Assembly (NCBI GenBank): GCA_021738625.1
Contig: JAIPBS010000035.1
Location: 1-42,227 of the forward strand
DNA length: 42,227 nt
Direction: 5' to 3'
Source: Bacteroidales bacterium
Lineage (GTDB): Bacteria; Bacteroidota; Bacteroidia; Bacteroidales; JAIOZK01
Numbering within the stretch: position 1 is the first letter of the stretch; each line of letters starts with the position of its first letter. The position numbers and the translations under genes were made by a program. Of the stretch, positions 22,462 to 31,513 are shown piece after piece. The notes under the pieces are model-generated. The model did not search any database. It was not told where the DNA came from and saw only the letters and a program-made list of their open reading frames with translations.

Positions 22462-23877
22462 ATGTCCGAGAAGCAAAGAACAATAAGCAGATCCGTTTCG
22501 GTTTCCGGAACGGGATTACATACGGGAAAGCGGGTAACATTGACTTTCAGGCCTGCTCCCGTCAATCATGGCTATAGGTTTAAGCGAACCGACCAGGAAG
22601 GGCAACCCGAAGTTAAAGCAGATGTGGATAACGTGATCGACACCTCCCGGGGGACCACAATTGAGGAAAACGGAATACGTGTATATACAACCGAACATGT
22701 GCTGGCAGCTGTTGCAGGCCTCGAAATTGACAACATCCTGATTGAACTCGATCAGGTGGAAACTCCGATCAAGGACGGCAGTTCCCGTTTTTTCATGGAA
22801 GCGCTGAAAGATGCCGGTATTGAAGAACAAAATGCAAGGAGAGAATACATTGAGATCGACTCGGAAATTATTTACGAAAACCCCCAGAGCAAGGTTAAAC
22901 TAATGGCCAAACCCAACAGGGGATTCAATGCCTTTGTTAAAATCGATTATGAAACAAAAGTTCTCGGAATCCAGCAAGCCGGCCTGGATCAGATCAGTGA
23001 CTTTGACAAAGAGCTTTCTACATGCCGCACATTCGTTTTTCTGCACGAACTTGAATTTTTGCTTCAAAACAATCTAATCAGAGGCGGCGATCTAAGCAAC
23101 GCCATTGTATTTGTAAACCGGGCAGTTTCACAGGAAGAGCTCGACAGACTGGCCAAATTATTTCAGAAACCCAAAGTGAAAGTATTGAAGGAGGGCATAT
23201 TAAACAATCTTGAATTGCGCTTTGGAAATGAACCTGCCAGACATAAGCTTCTGGACCTTATAGGAGATCTCGCCCTGCTTGGAAAACCGATTCGCGGAAG
23301 CATACATGCCGAACGCCCGGGACATTTTTCAAATGTACAGTTCGCAAAAAAAATCAAAGAACATCTCAATCATAGAACAATGAGTAAGAAACCCAAATTC
23401 AACCTGGCCCAAACCCCATTGCTCGACATCAATGACATCAAGAAAATGTTGCCGCATCGTCCGCCATTTCTATTCATCGATAAAATTCTCGAAATGACGG
23501 AGTCCAGGATCATTGGTCTGAAAAACGTTACCATGAACGAAGGATTTTTTATTGGTCATTTCCCCAACGAACCTGTTATGCCCGGGGTAATACAGATCGA
23601 AGCCATGGCCCAATGCGGCGGTGTGTTGGTTTTAAAATCGGTTCCCGATCCTGAAAACTACACAACCTATTTTCTGAAGATTGACCAGGTTAAGTTCAGA
23701 AAAAAAGTAGTACCGGGCGATACCATTGTTTTCGATCTGGAACTTTTATCACCAATCAGGAGAGGCATCGCCCATATGGAGGGCAAGGCCTATGTGAACG
23801 ATAAGGTGGTTATGGAAGCCCAGATGATGGCCTCCATTCAGAAAACCTCAGAAATCAACTCAAATAATAATCAGTAA
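22462..23877 (+). CDS. lpxC/fabZ: Bifunctional LpxC deacetylase / FabZ 3-hydroxyacyl-ACP dehydratase
   Basis: 471 residues, a fusion typical of Bacteroidota. The LpxC half (~1-305) is the zinc deacetylase that commits to lipid A synthesis. Its metal site is seen in 'TTEHVLAAVAGLEIDN' (His) and 'ARHKLLDLIGDLALLG' (His and Asp), and the distal His is in 'SIHAERPGHFSN'. The FabZ half (~310-471) has 'LPHRPPFLFIDKI' and the catalytic His/Glu stretch 'GHFPNEPVMPGVIQIEAMAQ'. The fusion joins the enzymes that compete for 3-hydroxyacyl-ACP. It has its own -7 box. Confidence 0.97.
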   Translation: MSEKQRTISRSVSVSGTGLHTGKRVTLTFRPAPVNHGYRFKRTDQEGQPEVKADVDNVIDTSRGTTIEENGIRVYTTEHVLAAVAGLEIDNILIELDQVETPIKDGSSRFFMEALKDAGIEEQNARREYIEIDSEIIYENPQSKVKLMAKPNRGFNAFVKIDYETKVLGIQQAGLDQISDFDKELSTCRTFVFLHELEFLLQNNLIRGGDLSNAIVFVNRAVSQEELDRLAKLFQKPKVKVLKEGILNNLELRFGNEPARHKLLDLIGDLALLGKPIRGSIHAERPGHFSNVQFAKKIKEHLNHRTMSKKPKFNLAQTPLLDINDIKKMLPHRPPFLFIDKILEMTESRIIGLKNVTMNEGFFIGHFPNEPVMPGVIQIEAMAQCGGVLVLKSVPDPENYTTYFLKIDQVKFRKKVVPGDTIVFDLELLSPIRRGIAHMEGKAYVNDKVVMEAQMMASIQKTSEINSNNNQ

Positions 23878-23895
23878 AAGAAAACCCATAATATA

Positions 23896-24690
23896 ATGAA
23901 CCAGCCTTTAGCATATGTTCATCCACAGTCAAAAATCGCCAGCAACGTAGTTATCGAACCCTTTGTTAACATTGAAAAGAATGTGACCATCGGAGCAGGC
24001 ACCTGGATCGGTTCCAATGTATCCATTATGGAAGGAGCCCGCATTGGTAAAAACTGCAGGATTTTTCCGGGCGCCGTTATCAGCGCCATCCCCCAGGACC
24101 TCAAATACGAAGGGGAGGAAACCACGGTCAGAATAGGAGATAACACCACCATACGCGAATTTGTGACCATCAACCGCGGCACCAAAGCAAATATCGAAAC
24201 GGTTGTCGGAAACAACTGTCTCATCATGGCTTATGCACACATTGCACACGACTGCATCATCGGCGATCACGTGATACTGGCCAATTGCGCCACCCTGGCC
24301 GGCCATATCGAAATCGACGACTGGGCCATTGTAAATGGATTGGTTGCCGTTCAGCAGTTTGTAAAAATAGGCAGCCATACTTACATTTCAGGCGGGGCAT
24401 TGGTGCGCAAAGACGTCCCTCCTTTTGTAAAGGCTGCCCGCGAGCCCCTTTCTTATGTTGGGGTGAATTCGATCGGACTTCGCAGACGCGGTTTTTCAAA
24501 TGAACAGATCAATGCCATTCAGGATATTTATAGAATGATCTATCTTAAAGGACTGAATGTGTCACAGTCTGTTTCGATCATCGAAGCTGATTTTCCGGTT
24601 ACCCCCGAGCGGGATGAAATCCTGTCTTTTGTAAACAGGTCGTCCCGCGGAATCATGAAGGGATATCAGCGTTATCAAAAAAGCGAATAA
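23896..24690 (+). CDS. lpxA: UDP-N-acetylglucosamine O-acyltransferase LpxA
   Basis: 264 residues, normal length. It catalyses the first acylation of lipid A synthesis. The beta-helix begins '[20 protein letters not shown]'. Hallmarks are '[19 protein letters not shown]', '[11 protein letters not shown]' and the catalytic histidine in '[15 protein letters not shown]'. The helical C-terminus has '[20 protein letters not shown]'. It starts 18 bases after lpxC-fabZ in the same direction. Confidence 0.97.
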   Translation: MNQPLAYVHPQSKIASNVVIEPFVNIEKNVTIGAGTWIGSNVSIMEGARIGKNCRIFPGAVISAIPQDLKYEGEETTVRIGDNTTIREFVTINRGTKANIETVVGNNCLIMAYAHIAHDCIIGDHVILANCATLAGHIEIDDWAIVNGLVAVQQFVKIGSHTYISGGALVRKDVPPFVKAAREPLSYVGVNSIGLRRRGFSNEQINAIQDIYRMIYLKGLNVSQSVSIIEADFPVTPERDEILSFVNRSSRGIMKGYQRYQKSE

Positions 24691-24738
24691 TAGCATTTCA
24701 AAAGCACCCCCGACACACTCCGGGTCTTTTATTTTCAT

Positions 24739-24746
24739 TAAATTTG
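24739..24746 (+). promoter_or_regulatory. Putative -7 box for efp-lpxD2, with possible upstream terminator
   Basis: TAAATTTG matches TAnnTTTG and lies 39 bases before the efp ATG. Just upstream, CCCG-N8-CGGG followed by TCTTTTATTTT (about 24710-24735) could end lpxA transcription. Confidence 0.5.
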
Positions 24747-24785
24747 CAGGCTGGTAATGAATACAAATCAGAAAGTCAATATCTT

Positions 24786-25352
24786 ATGGCAACAACTGCA
24801 GATTTCAGAAACGGAATGGTGATCGAACACAATGGCGAGCTTTGCGCCATTGTCGAATTCCAGCACGTAAAACCCGGTAAGGGCGGCGCTTTTGTGCGGA
24901 CCAAACTTAAGAACATCACTTCAGGTAAAGTCCTACAGCACACCTTCAATGCGGGCGTGAAGATCAATGTGCAACGCGTAGAAAGAAGACCTTACCAATT
25001 TTTATATAAAGAAAGCGACACCTACCATTTTATGAATATGGAAACCTTCGAACAAACTTTTGTAAACGAGAACACCATCAATGCGCCTCAGTTTCTAAAG
25101 GAAAGCCAGCAGGTTGACATCGTGTTTCATGCCGATACCGAAACACCGCTCTTTTGCGAGCTTCCTGCTTATGTCGATCTTGAGATCACCTATACCGAAC
25201 CCGGCGTGAAAGGTGATACCGCCACCAACACCCTAAAGGAAGCTACGGTGGAAACCGGCGCCATGGTGAAGGTTCCATTGTTTATTGAACAGGGTGAAAA
25301 AATTAAAGTGGATACCAGAACCGGGGAATATTCCGAACGGGTTAAACAATAG
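24786..25352 (+). CDS. efp: Translation elongation factor P
   Basis: 188 residues from the ATG at 24786 ([20 protein letters not shown]). The frame opens further upstream at a TTG (24744), but that sits in the TAAATTTG box, so the ATG is taken. It has the three EF-P domains: KOW-like N-domain with the tip lysine in '[17 protein letters not shown]', the middle OB domain 'QTFVNENTI...[10 protein letters not shown]', and the C-terminal OB domain '...[20 protein letters not shown]'. EF-P relieves ribosome stalling at polyproline. It sits inside the lipid A cluster, as is common in this phylum. Confidence 0.96.
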   Translation: MATTADFRNGMVIEHNGELCAIVEFQHVKPGKGGAFVRTKLKNITSGKVLQHTFNAGVKINVQRVERRPYQFLYKESDTYHFMNMETFEQTFVNENTINAPQFLKESQQVDIVFHADTETPLFCELPAYVDLEITYTEPGVKGDTATNTLKEATVETGAMVKVPLFIEQGEKIKVDTRTGEYSERVKQ

Positions 25353-25357
25353 CATCA

Positions 25358-26296
25358 ATGAAATTCGAACCTACCCTTAGCCTGGCTGAAACAGCAGGTT
25401 TCCTGAATGCAGATTTTGAAGGTGATCCGGGATGGGTCATCAGTGGAATTAACGAGATCCATATGGTAGAACCCGGTGACATCACCTTTGTTGACCATCC
25501 AAAGTATTATAAGAAAGCCCTGAAATCTAAAGCTAGCACCGTTCTGATCAACTCCAGGGTGGAAAAGCCCCAAGGCAAGGCCCTAATCATTAGCGACGAT
25601 CCATTCCGTGATTATATTAAACTGGTGGAAAAGCACCGGCCATTCGAAGCTGCCGACAGGCAGATAAGCAAAAGTGCATTGATCGGCGAAGGAACCCTTA
25701 TTCAACCCGGTGCTTTTATCGGGAATCATGTAAAGATCGGGAAGCATTGTCTGATCCATTCCAATGTCAGCATATACGACCACTGCATTGTAGGTGATCA
25801 TGCCGTGGTCCATTCCAATTCGGTGCTTGGTGCCGACGCCTACTATTTTCAGAAAAAAGATGGAAAATACAGGAAGATGAAATCCTGTGGCCGCGTGGTT
25901 CTGGGCAATGATGTCGAGATCGGGGCGCTGTGCTCGATCGACCGGGGCGTTTCGGGAGACACTGTTATAGACGATGGAACCAAGATGGACAACCACTGCC
26001 AGATCGGTCACGATACCTATATCGGCAAAAACTGCCTGATCGGGTCGCATGCCGCCATTGCTGGGGTGACAAGAATAGAAGACGAGGTTATCCTTTGGGG
26101 CCGTGTTGCGGTCAACAAAGACCTGGTGATTGGAAAAGGAGCTGTTATCCTGGCCACTTCAGCCATCGGAAAATCGCTGGAAGGCAACAAAACCTATTTC
26201 GGGCAGCCGGCCATCGAAGTCAGAAAAAAATGGCGCGAGCTGGCTGCACTGAGGAAACTACCTGATGTTATTGAGAAACTTGAATTTGATAAATAA
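25358..26296 (+). CDS. LpxD-like N-acyltransferase, second copy
   Basis: 312 residues, 5 bases after efp. The N-terminal domain resembles LpxD's uridine-binding domain: 'SLAETAGFLNADFEGDPGW', 'ITFVDHPKYYKKALKSKAST'. The beta-helix has hexapeptide repeats, 'ADAYYFQKKDGKYRKM' in place of LpxD's GFGFAP region, and an equivalent catalytic histidine in 'NHCQIGHDTYIG'. It lacks the long C-terminal helix of copy 1 and ends 'LPDVIEKLEFDK'. Bacteroidota often keep such a paralogue after efp. It may N-acylate a different UDP-sugar or use another acyl chain; this is not established. It ends 8 bases from the convergent O-antigen ligase gene. Confidence 0.85.
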   Translation: MKFEPTLSLAETAGFLNADFEGDPGWVISGINEIHMVEPGDITFVDHPKYYKKALKSKASTVLINSRVEKPQGKALIISDDPFRDYIKLVEKHRPFEAADRQISKSALIGEGTLIQPGAFIGNHVKIGKHCLIHSNVSIYDHCIVGDHAVVHSNSVLGADAYYFQKKDGKYRKMKSCGRVVLGNDVEIGALCSIDRGVSGDTVIDDGTKMDNHCQIGHDTYIGKNCLIGSHAAIAGVTRIEDEVILWGRVAVNKDLVIGKGAVILATSAIGKSLEGNKTYFGQPAIEVRKKWRELAALRKLPDVIEKLEFDK

Positions 26297-26304
26297 AAGA
26301 CGGT

Positions 26305-27777
26305 TTAAGATTCCTTTTCTGCGCTTTCTTCACCTGTATCGGCTGCACCAGAACCCATTAAGGGATTTGGGTTTTTATACAAATCAAGGGCAACCAGTAT
26401 GGCAATGAATCCCCAGAACGGAACGGATAGCTTATCCGTATCCAGAAAATTGTTGAGCAAACCATGTGTAAAATAAGTGATCAATCCCAGCAGAGTGACG
26501 ATGCTGATGAGTTTTACTTCCTGGTCCCGGCTGTATTTATAAACCCGCAAGCCTGTATAAACAACAGTAACCACAATAGCCAGAACTGCCAGCATCCCGA
26601 TCATTCCCATTTCCGATAAGGGCCCGATGTATTCGCTATGGGCATTGCCCATGTCGCCTGCATTGGTGCTGATAACGGTTTTCTCAAGCGATCGCTGGTA
26701 AGGCGCATAAACAAACTGATAGGTTCCGGGGCCCCATCCGAAAAACGGTCGTTCTTCGAACATCCGCAAAGCCGATTGCCAGCGGTTGATCCGCTCTAGA
26801 TTTGAAGCATCGGAGGAAATATTATAAATAGACCGAACATGCTCCACAAAATCAGCAGAGGAATCCTGCTTGTTTTGTTCAAGCCTGTCCATTATCTCAT
26901 ATTGAAAGGTGAAGAAAATTGCAGACAAAGTAACGAGCGTAATTAAAATCCATTTGAATTTTATCTTCAACAATACAAAAAGGTATATCACCAGGGCGGC
27001 TGCCACACTGATCCATGCTGCACGGCTGTATGATAGAATAATGGCCAATACCAGTATGGCAAAATAAACGAAAGAAAGGAAGCGAGCTGTTGAGCTGAAT
27101 TTTTTGTTGAATATAAATCCGAAAAACACAGGAATGAACATAGCCAGCACAGCGCCATAAGCCGTGTGATCGTTGTAAAAGGGTCGCATAACCCAATGCG
27201 CCGACTCCTGGTCGAACCCATACCCGACATGGCCTGATATGGTGTAGAAAATGATGATCAACAAAGGCGTGGCATACAACCAATCAAAAAGTTTAATGTT
27301 GCGTTTCTTTTTAAACAACATGATCGCAACAAAATAGAAAGGGACCACAAACCATAAGCGCGACAACAGGTATTTGAAGGAAACCAGCGGGATTTCGCTG
27401 GTCAGGCTTGTAATAAACATCCAAAGCAACTGAAACATGATGGCCAGAGAAACCGGATGCCTAAAGATCCGCCTGTCGTAATTGCTGCTGTGAAGCAATT
27501 TCAGTATAAATACAATCAGCACACCAAACATCAAGGGCTCCGTGGGTAATGATATGCCAACACCGAACTCGAAATCTTGTATATTCACAGCCAATGGGGT
27601 GAGAAAGGTGATCAGGTAAACGATCTTATCGAGACTTGTAACATACAACAAAATAATAAGCAATACCACCGGTGTAAGCAAACCCCAATAAATATCCTTT
27701 GTGATTAAGTAGATGTTAAGCGCAAGAAACAATACGCTCAATCCGTAAATCCATCCTATTTTGTATTTCTCAGTCAA
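26305..27777 (-). CDS. O-antigen ligase / polymerase family membrane protein (Wzy_C)
   Basis: 490 residues with 10-12 predicted membrane segments. A large periplasmic loop (~310-385) has the family signature 'RPFFGWGPGTYQFVYAP' and the conserved histidine in 'NAHSEYIGPLSEMGMIGML', as in WaaL and Wzy. The enzyme joins or polymerises lipid-linked glycans at the periplasmic face. It is last in a minus-strand unit after two Wzz-like genes and starts 3 bases after the second one's stop. It could attach polysaccharide to lipid A-core (including the A-LPS that anchors T9SS cargo) or polymerise the O-antigen; sequence alone does not decide. Confidence 0.85.
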   Translation of the reverse strand: MTEKYKIGWIYGLSVLFLALNIYLITKDIYWGLLTPVVLLIILLYVTSLDKIVYLITFLTPLAVNIQDFEFGVGISLPTEPLMFGVLIVFILKLLHSSNYDRRIFRHPVSLAIMFQLLWMFITSLTSEIPLVSFKYLLSRLWFVVPFYFVAIMLFKKKRNIKLFDWLYATPLLIIIFYTISGHVGYGFDQESAHWVMRPFYNDHTAYGAVLAMFIPVFFGFIFNKKFSSTARFLSFVYFAILVLAIILSYSRAAWISVAAALVIYLFVLLKIKFKWILITLVTLSAIFFTFQYEIMDRLEQNKQDSSADFVEHVRSIYNISSDASNLERINRWQSALRMFEERPFFGWGPGTYQFVYAPYQRSLEKTVISTNAGDMGNAHSEYIGPLSEMGMIGMLAVLAIVVTVVYTGLRVYKYSRDQEVKLISIVTLLGLITYFTHGLLNNFLDTDKLSVPFWGFIAILVALDLYKNPNPLMGSGAADTGEESAEKES

Positions 27778-27780
27778 GTC

Positions 27781-28785
27781 TTAGCTGGGATTGTTTTTTG
27801 TTGGCTTTGATTTCTCTTTCCTGCCGGATATGTATCCGGTATAGGTTTTATAGTTTTCCAGGATAACAACAACGAGACTGCTTAAAAAAGCCGTTGCAAT
27901 CACTGTGATGACAACAATCAACCAGCGCACCGGATAGGATTTCTTATCAGCTGGATATGGCGGAGAAACAACATTGGTATAGGTCAGTTTGTCCGTGTAA
28001 AAGCGCCTGGCCTGTTCATATTCCAGGTTCACTGTCGACAATGCTTCGGCTTCGCTCTTGATTTGGTAATAGAGAGAAATCAGCTCTCCCGACTTTTTCT
28101 TCATACCTTCATACAAGCGATTCACTTCCTTCCTGTTAATTTTTCCGGCATTCCCGTCGATGGTGCCGAGCAAACCTTCGGTGATTTCCTCGCTCTGGCC
28201 TTCATATTCAAACAGCCCATACTGGTCTCCAATCTCGATCATAACGTTTTTCAGCGAATCGATTCCCTGTTTTTTCAGGCTGATCTGGTCTTCATAGATC
28301 CTAATCACTTCAAGCCATTTGTCATTGTGCAGGCTTCTAACTTTTTTATTGAAGAAATGAATAATTTCATTAACAATCATATAAGCAGTATCCGGATCCT
28401 TATCCAACACTTCAATTTCAACTGACTCATAAGGCGTTTTGTTGATGGATACCCGCTGATCGTATTCCCATAGAAGACTCGAATAAAAATATTTATAACT
28501 CGAATCGATCTCGTAATGTTTTGCAAGGTTGAACTTCTTGATCAAGCTGTCTTTAATATCCCTCGACTGCATCATCTGCAACATCTGCTCGGTTTCACTT
28601 TCGTCCGAATAAGGCGCCATATTGGAAGGATAAACCACGGCAAAAGATTTAAAAAGAGGTTTGATGAATGCAGGGCCGGAAAATATCACTGCCAGTATCG
28701 CTGCAATCACCGTGATGATGATGATGTGGTATTTCCACTTAAATAGCAGCCCGACAATACTCTTATTGCTAAAATATTTTTCCAT
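27781..28785 (-). CDS. Wzz-like chain-length determinant protein (second of two)
   Basis: 334 residues. One membrane helix near the N-terminus (~18-37, 'HIIIITVIAAILAVIF') is followed by a long periplasmic, largely coiled-coil region (~40-285). A second helix lies near the C-terminus (~288-312, after the proline-rich 'VVSPPYPADKKSYPVRW'). There is no cytoplasmic tyrosine kinase domain. This is the Wzz/PCP fold controlling polysaccharide chain length. It resembles the preceding gene in layout ('ETEQMLQMMQSRDIKDSLIK') but is well diverged. Confidence 0.85.
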   Translation of the reverse strand: MEKYFSNKSIVGLLFKWKYHIIIITVIAAILAVIFSGPAFIKPLFKSFAVVYPSNMAPYSDESETEQMLQMMQSRDIKDSLIKKFNLAKHYEIDSSYKYFYSSLLWEYDQRVSINKTPYESVEIEVLDKDPDTAYMIVNEIIHFFNKKVRSLHNDKWLEVIRIYEDQISLKKQGIDSLKNVMIEIGDQYGLFEYEGQSEEITEGLLGTIDGNAGKINRKEVNRLYEGMKKKSGELISLYYQIKSEAEALSTVNLEYEQARRFYTDKLTYTNVVSPPYPADKKSYPVRWLIVVITVIATAFLSSLVVVILENYKTYTGYISGRKEKSKPTKNNPS

Positions 28786-28806
28786 CTTATTTGTTTTTCT
28801 AATTAT

Positions 28807-29844
28807 CTATTTTTCCGTTCTTATTTGTTTTCTTAGTTTTCCGATATTCTCAGCGATCAGGATAATGATCAAGGTGAACAGCATGGTTGAAAAAGTAGAA
28901 ACCACCACAATTAACCAACGTATGGGATAGGATTTTCTTTCGGCCTTGTAAGCTTTATTTACAATAAATTTCTGAGGCAGAATTTCCTCTGCATCCACTT
29001 TGGCTTCCTTATACTTGGCTTTGATCAGGCTAAATTGTTCCACATCATACTCAAGGGCATTGGTAAGAGTAAGGTAGGCCCCGCCAAATTCCGATAACTG
29101 CTCAAGCTTGTTTTCCAGTCTTCTTACCGCAGCCATATTGCCTTTTGCAAGCTCAATAGCCAGCTGCCTGTTGATCATTTCCGCTTGCGATTCATAATCA
29201 TGAACACCGTTCGACATCAGTTTTTTGAGGGAATCCTGCAACTGGTTGATCTCATTTCTGAACTTAACATATTCCCCCTCAACAATATTCAATGCCCTTT
29301 CTGCGCGTTCGTGCTGAATTTCATTGATGGTTGAATCGACCAGGGCGGCAATATCGTTTGCAATATTGGCTGCATAAGAAGCATCCCTGTCGTAAACCGA
29401 AATCTTAATGGCCATGTATTCGGTGCGCCTGAAGTTGACATTGCTTTCGTATTCTTTATATAGATTGGTATTTTTATAAGGACTGGCCGTGTCAATTTCA
29501 TAGTGCTCCATCAGATTGTACTTGCTTACGATCTTGTCTCTGATCCGGTTGGAATTCAAAATCTGAAGCATACGTTCGGTCTGCTCATCCTCGCCAAATT
29601 CCATAACGTCTTTCTCAGCACTTGCATTTTCGGTTAACAAGGCCTTGGAAATGGAGTTGGTTGAGGTGGGAAATAAAATAACCGACGATTTGTACAGGGG
29701 CGTTATGAAAGCCGGGCTACTGAAGATGAAGGCACATATGATAGTGATCAATCCAACTATCAATAAAGGAATCCTCCACTTATAGACAAATGCCAAAAGA
29801 CCGGTGGATTCAAGCTCTGCATTACCTTTGTTGCTGATCATCAT
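28807..29844 (-). CDS. Wzz-like chain-length determinant protein (first of two)
   Basis: 345 residues with the same plan: membrane helix ~25-45, periplasmic coiled-coil domain with 'DEQTERMLQILNSNRIRDKI' and 'LYKEYESNVNFRRTEYMAI', then 'AYKAERKSYPIRWLIVVVST' leading into the second helix (~312-335). No kinase domain. It precedes its paralogue by 21 bases; the two probably act on one or two glycan chains, or form a mixed complex. It has a good promoter match upstream (29873-29902). Confidence 0.85.
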   Translation of the reverse strand: MMISNKGNAELESTGLLAFVYKWRIPLLIVGLITIICAFIFSSPAFITPLYKSSVILFPTSTNSISKALLTENASAEKDVMEFGEDEQTERMLQILNSNRIRDKIVSKYNLMEHYEIDTASPYKNTNLYKEYESNVNFRRTEYMAIKISVYDRDASYAANIANDIAALVDSTINEIQHERAERALNIVEGEYVKFRNEINQLQDSLKKLMSNGVHDYESQAEMINRQLAIELAKGNMAAVRRLENKLEQLSEFGGAYLTLTNALEYDVEQFSLIKAKYKEAKVDAEEILPQKFIVNKAYKAERKSYPIRWLIVVVSTFSTMLFTLIIILIAENIGKLRKQIRTEK

Positions 29845-29872
29845 GATGTATGTATTACTTAAAAAAAGAGGT

Positions 29873-29902
29873 CAAAAATAGAAATTTTTAAACTAGCTTC
29901 AA
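29873..29902 (-). promoter_or_regulatory. Promoter for the wzz-wzz-ligase unit
   Basis: On the minus strand TTG (29902-29900), 19 bases, then TATTTTTG (29880-29873) match the Bacteroidota consensus TTG-N19-21-TAnnTTTG. It lies 28 bases upstream of the ATG at 29844. Confidence 0.6.
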
Positions 29903-29935
29903 ACCTTTTAATTCTGAATTTTAAAAATCAACGAA

Positions 29936-31381
29936 TTAAGGCTTTTCCTTGATGATCCGGATGATTTCTTTCAGGTTTAATAATCTTAACGCAAGTGCGG
30001 TAATAAATGATATGCCAAGGACCAGCAAAAACCTGACACCCCACGAGAAGGCAAGTTGTTCCGACAAGAGGTTATAAACAATCACCAGGGCAACAAAAGC
30101 CAGCAAACAAAAAAGATATCTTAAATTCAAGCGAAATCCGAACATGCGGGCAGCCAATGCCACTTGCAATACGGCTGCAAAAAACTGTGTACTCAGGTTG
30201 GCCCAGGCGGATCCCTTTGCCATCAAAACAGGCACCAAACTAAGATTTATCGCAAAACTTATTCCCACGGCAACCATATAGATCAGGTTCAGTTTTTTCA
30301 GGCTTCCATGCGCCGTTAACAGGGTGCCAAATACATAAGTGGTTGAAATGGGAATGAAGGCAAACATGATGATACGGAAGAAAGCGGCGGATTCCTCTAT
30401 ATTTTGATCATAAAGCAATGCCATGATCTCATAACTATAGAAAAAAGAACTCACCGAAATGATAACAGAAGCTGTAAACAAAAGGCTGAATGCAAGCCTG
30501 GCGAGGTGTAAGATGTTTTCTTTCAATTTGATCATGCGGGCAAACAAAGGCAAGAGCAATACCGAGAACAACAATGCATAATTGTTGAAAGCATCGAGCA
30601 CGCGGTACCCATGGGCGTAGATGCTCACCTGCACATCACTGTTTTGTGCGGGCAACAGTTGTTCGATAATTACCGTATCCACACGATTGGTGATGGTCAT
30701 CAAAAAAACCAGTATGGAAAAAGGATATAGCTGTTTGATGATGCTCAGAATAAACAGCCAGTTCCAGTTAAGCTTTGTAAACCTGGCCTTCTTGATCACG
30801 ATCGAAAGTGCAACCAGGGTGGTTAGCAGGTAAGAAGCCGTCTGGGCATAAATAAACCATTCGATCTGAAACGGCTGATTTGTGATGCCGCCCCAAAGCA
30901 GGGCGCCGCATATCAGTATCATCAACAGGCGATCAAGGACCGAAAGAATGCTGTCGGTTTTGAAAAGCAATAAACCTGAAATGTTGGAGCGCAGGTATTG
31001 AATAAACATCAGCAGAAACTGGTTAAACGCCAGGAATGCAAGAAAATACAGCTTTTCACTGCCATATCCGATGATCAGTGCAGCAAGAAAGGTGATCAGA
31101 AAATAAATGACCCCCAGCATAAGCTTTACCATCACAATGCCTGAAAAATACTTGTTGAGCAAATGGCTGTGCTGTGCGATATTCCGGCTGTTGAACTGCG
31201 TGATCCCCAGATCTAGAATGATGTTGAATAAAAATGAGAAATTGAAGATGTAAAAATAGAAGCCATAATCCGATCCTACATTATTCTGCACGGTAACATC
31301 AATTCCGAAAATGTAAACCGGCTTTACAACCAGATTAAGAAAGAGCAAAAAAGCAAGATTGGTTAGAAACTTCCTTTGCAT
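29936..31381 (-). CDS. Wzx-like polysaccharide flippase (MOP superfamily)
   Basis: 481 residues from the ATG at 31381; the frame opens 3 codons earlier with a TTG. It has 12-14 predicted membrane helices throughout, beginning 'KFLTNLAFLLFLNLVVKPVYI' and a following 'NNVGSDYGFYFYIFNFSFLF', which fits the oligosaccharide flippase branch of the MATE/MOP superfamily. It likely moves an undecaprenyl-linked repeat unit across the inner membrane for the Wzz and ligase proteins downstream. The gap to the next gene (92 bases) holds that gene's promoter. Confidence 0.85.
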   Translation of the reverse strand: MQRKFLTNLAFLLFLNLVVKPVYIFGIDVTVQNNVGSDYGFYFYIFNFSFLFNIILDLGITQFNSRNIAQHSHLLNKYFSGIVMVKLMLGVIYFLITFLAALIIGYGSEKLYFLAFLAFNQFLLMFIQYLRSNISGLLLFKTDSILSVLDRLLMILICGALLWGGITNQPFQIEWFIYAQTASYLLTTLVALSIVIKKARFTKLNWNWLFILSIIKQLYPFSILVFLMTITNRVDTVIIEQLLPAQNSDVQVSIYAHGYRVLDAFNNYALLFSVLLLPLFARMIKLKENILHLARLAFSLLFTASVIISVSSFFYSYEIMALLYDQNIEESAAFFRIIMFAFIPISTTYVFGTLLTAHGSLKKLNLIYMVAVGISFAINLSLVPVLMAKGSAWANLSTQFFAAVLQVALAARMFGFRLNLRYLFCLLAFVALVIVYNLLSEQLAFSWGVRFLLVLGISFITALALRLLNLKEIIRIIKEKP

Positions 31382-31451
31382 ATCAGGCAATTATCGTCAT
31401 GATCTTTGCTATGAACAAACGGCAAACCAGCCAATACTCAATGAAAAATCA

Positions 31452-31459
31452 TACTTTTG
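31452..31459 (+). promoter_or_regulatory. Putative -7 box for the GT4-purD unit
   Basis: TACTTTTG matches TAnnTTTG, 54 bases upstream of the TTG start of the glycosyltransferase gene. No clear TTG -33 box is seen. Confidence 0.45.
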
Positions 31460-31513
31460 TGCAAAGGTAAATTATATATTCTAATTATTAATCTTTTCTA
31501 AACAAACAGCGCT

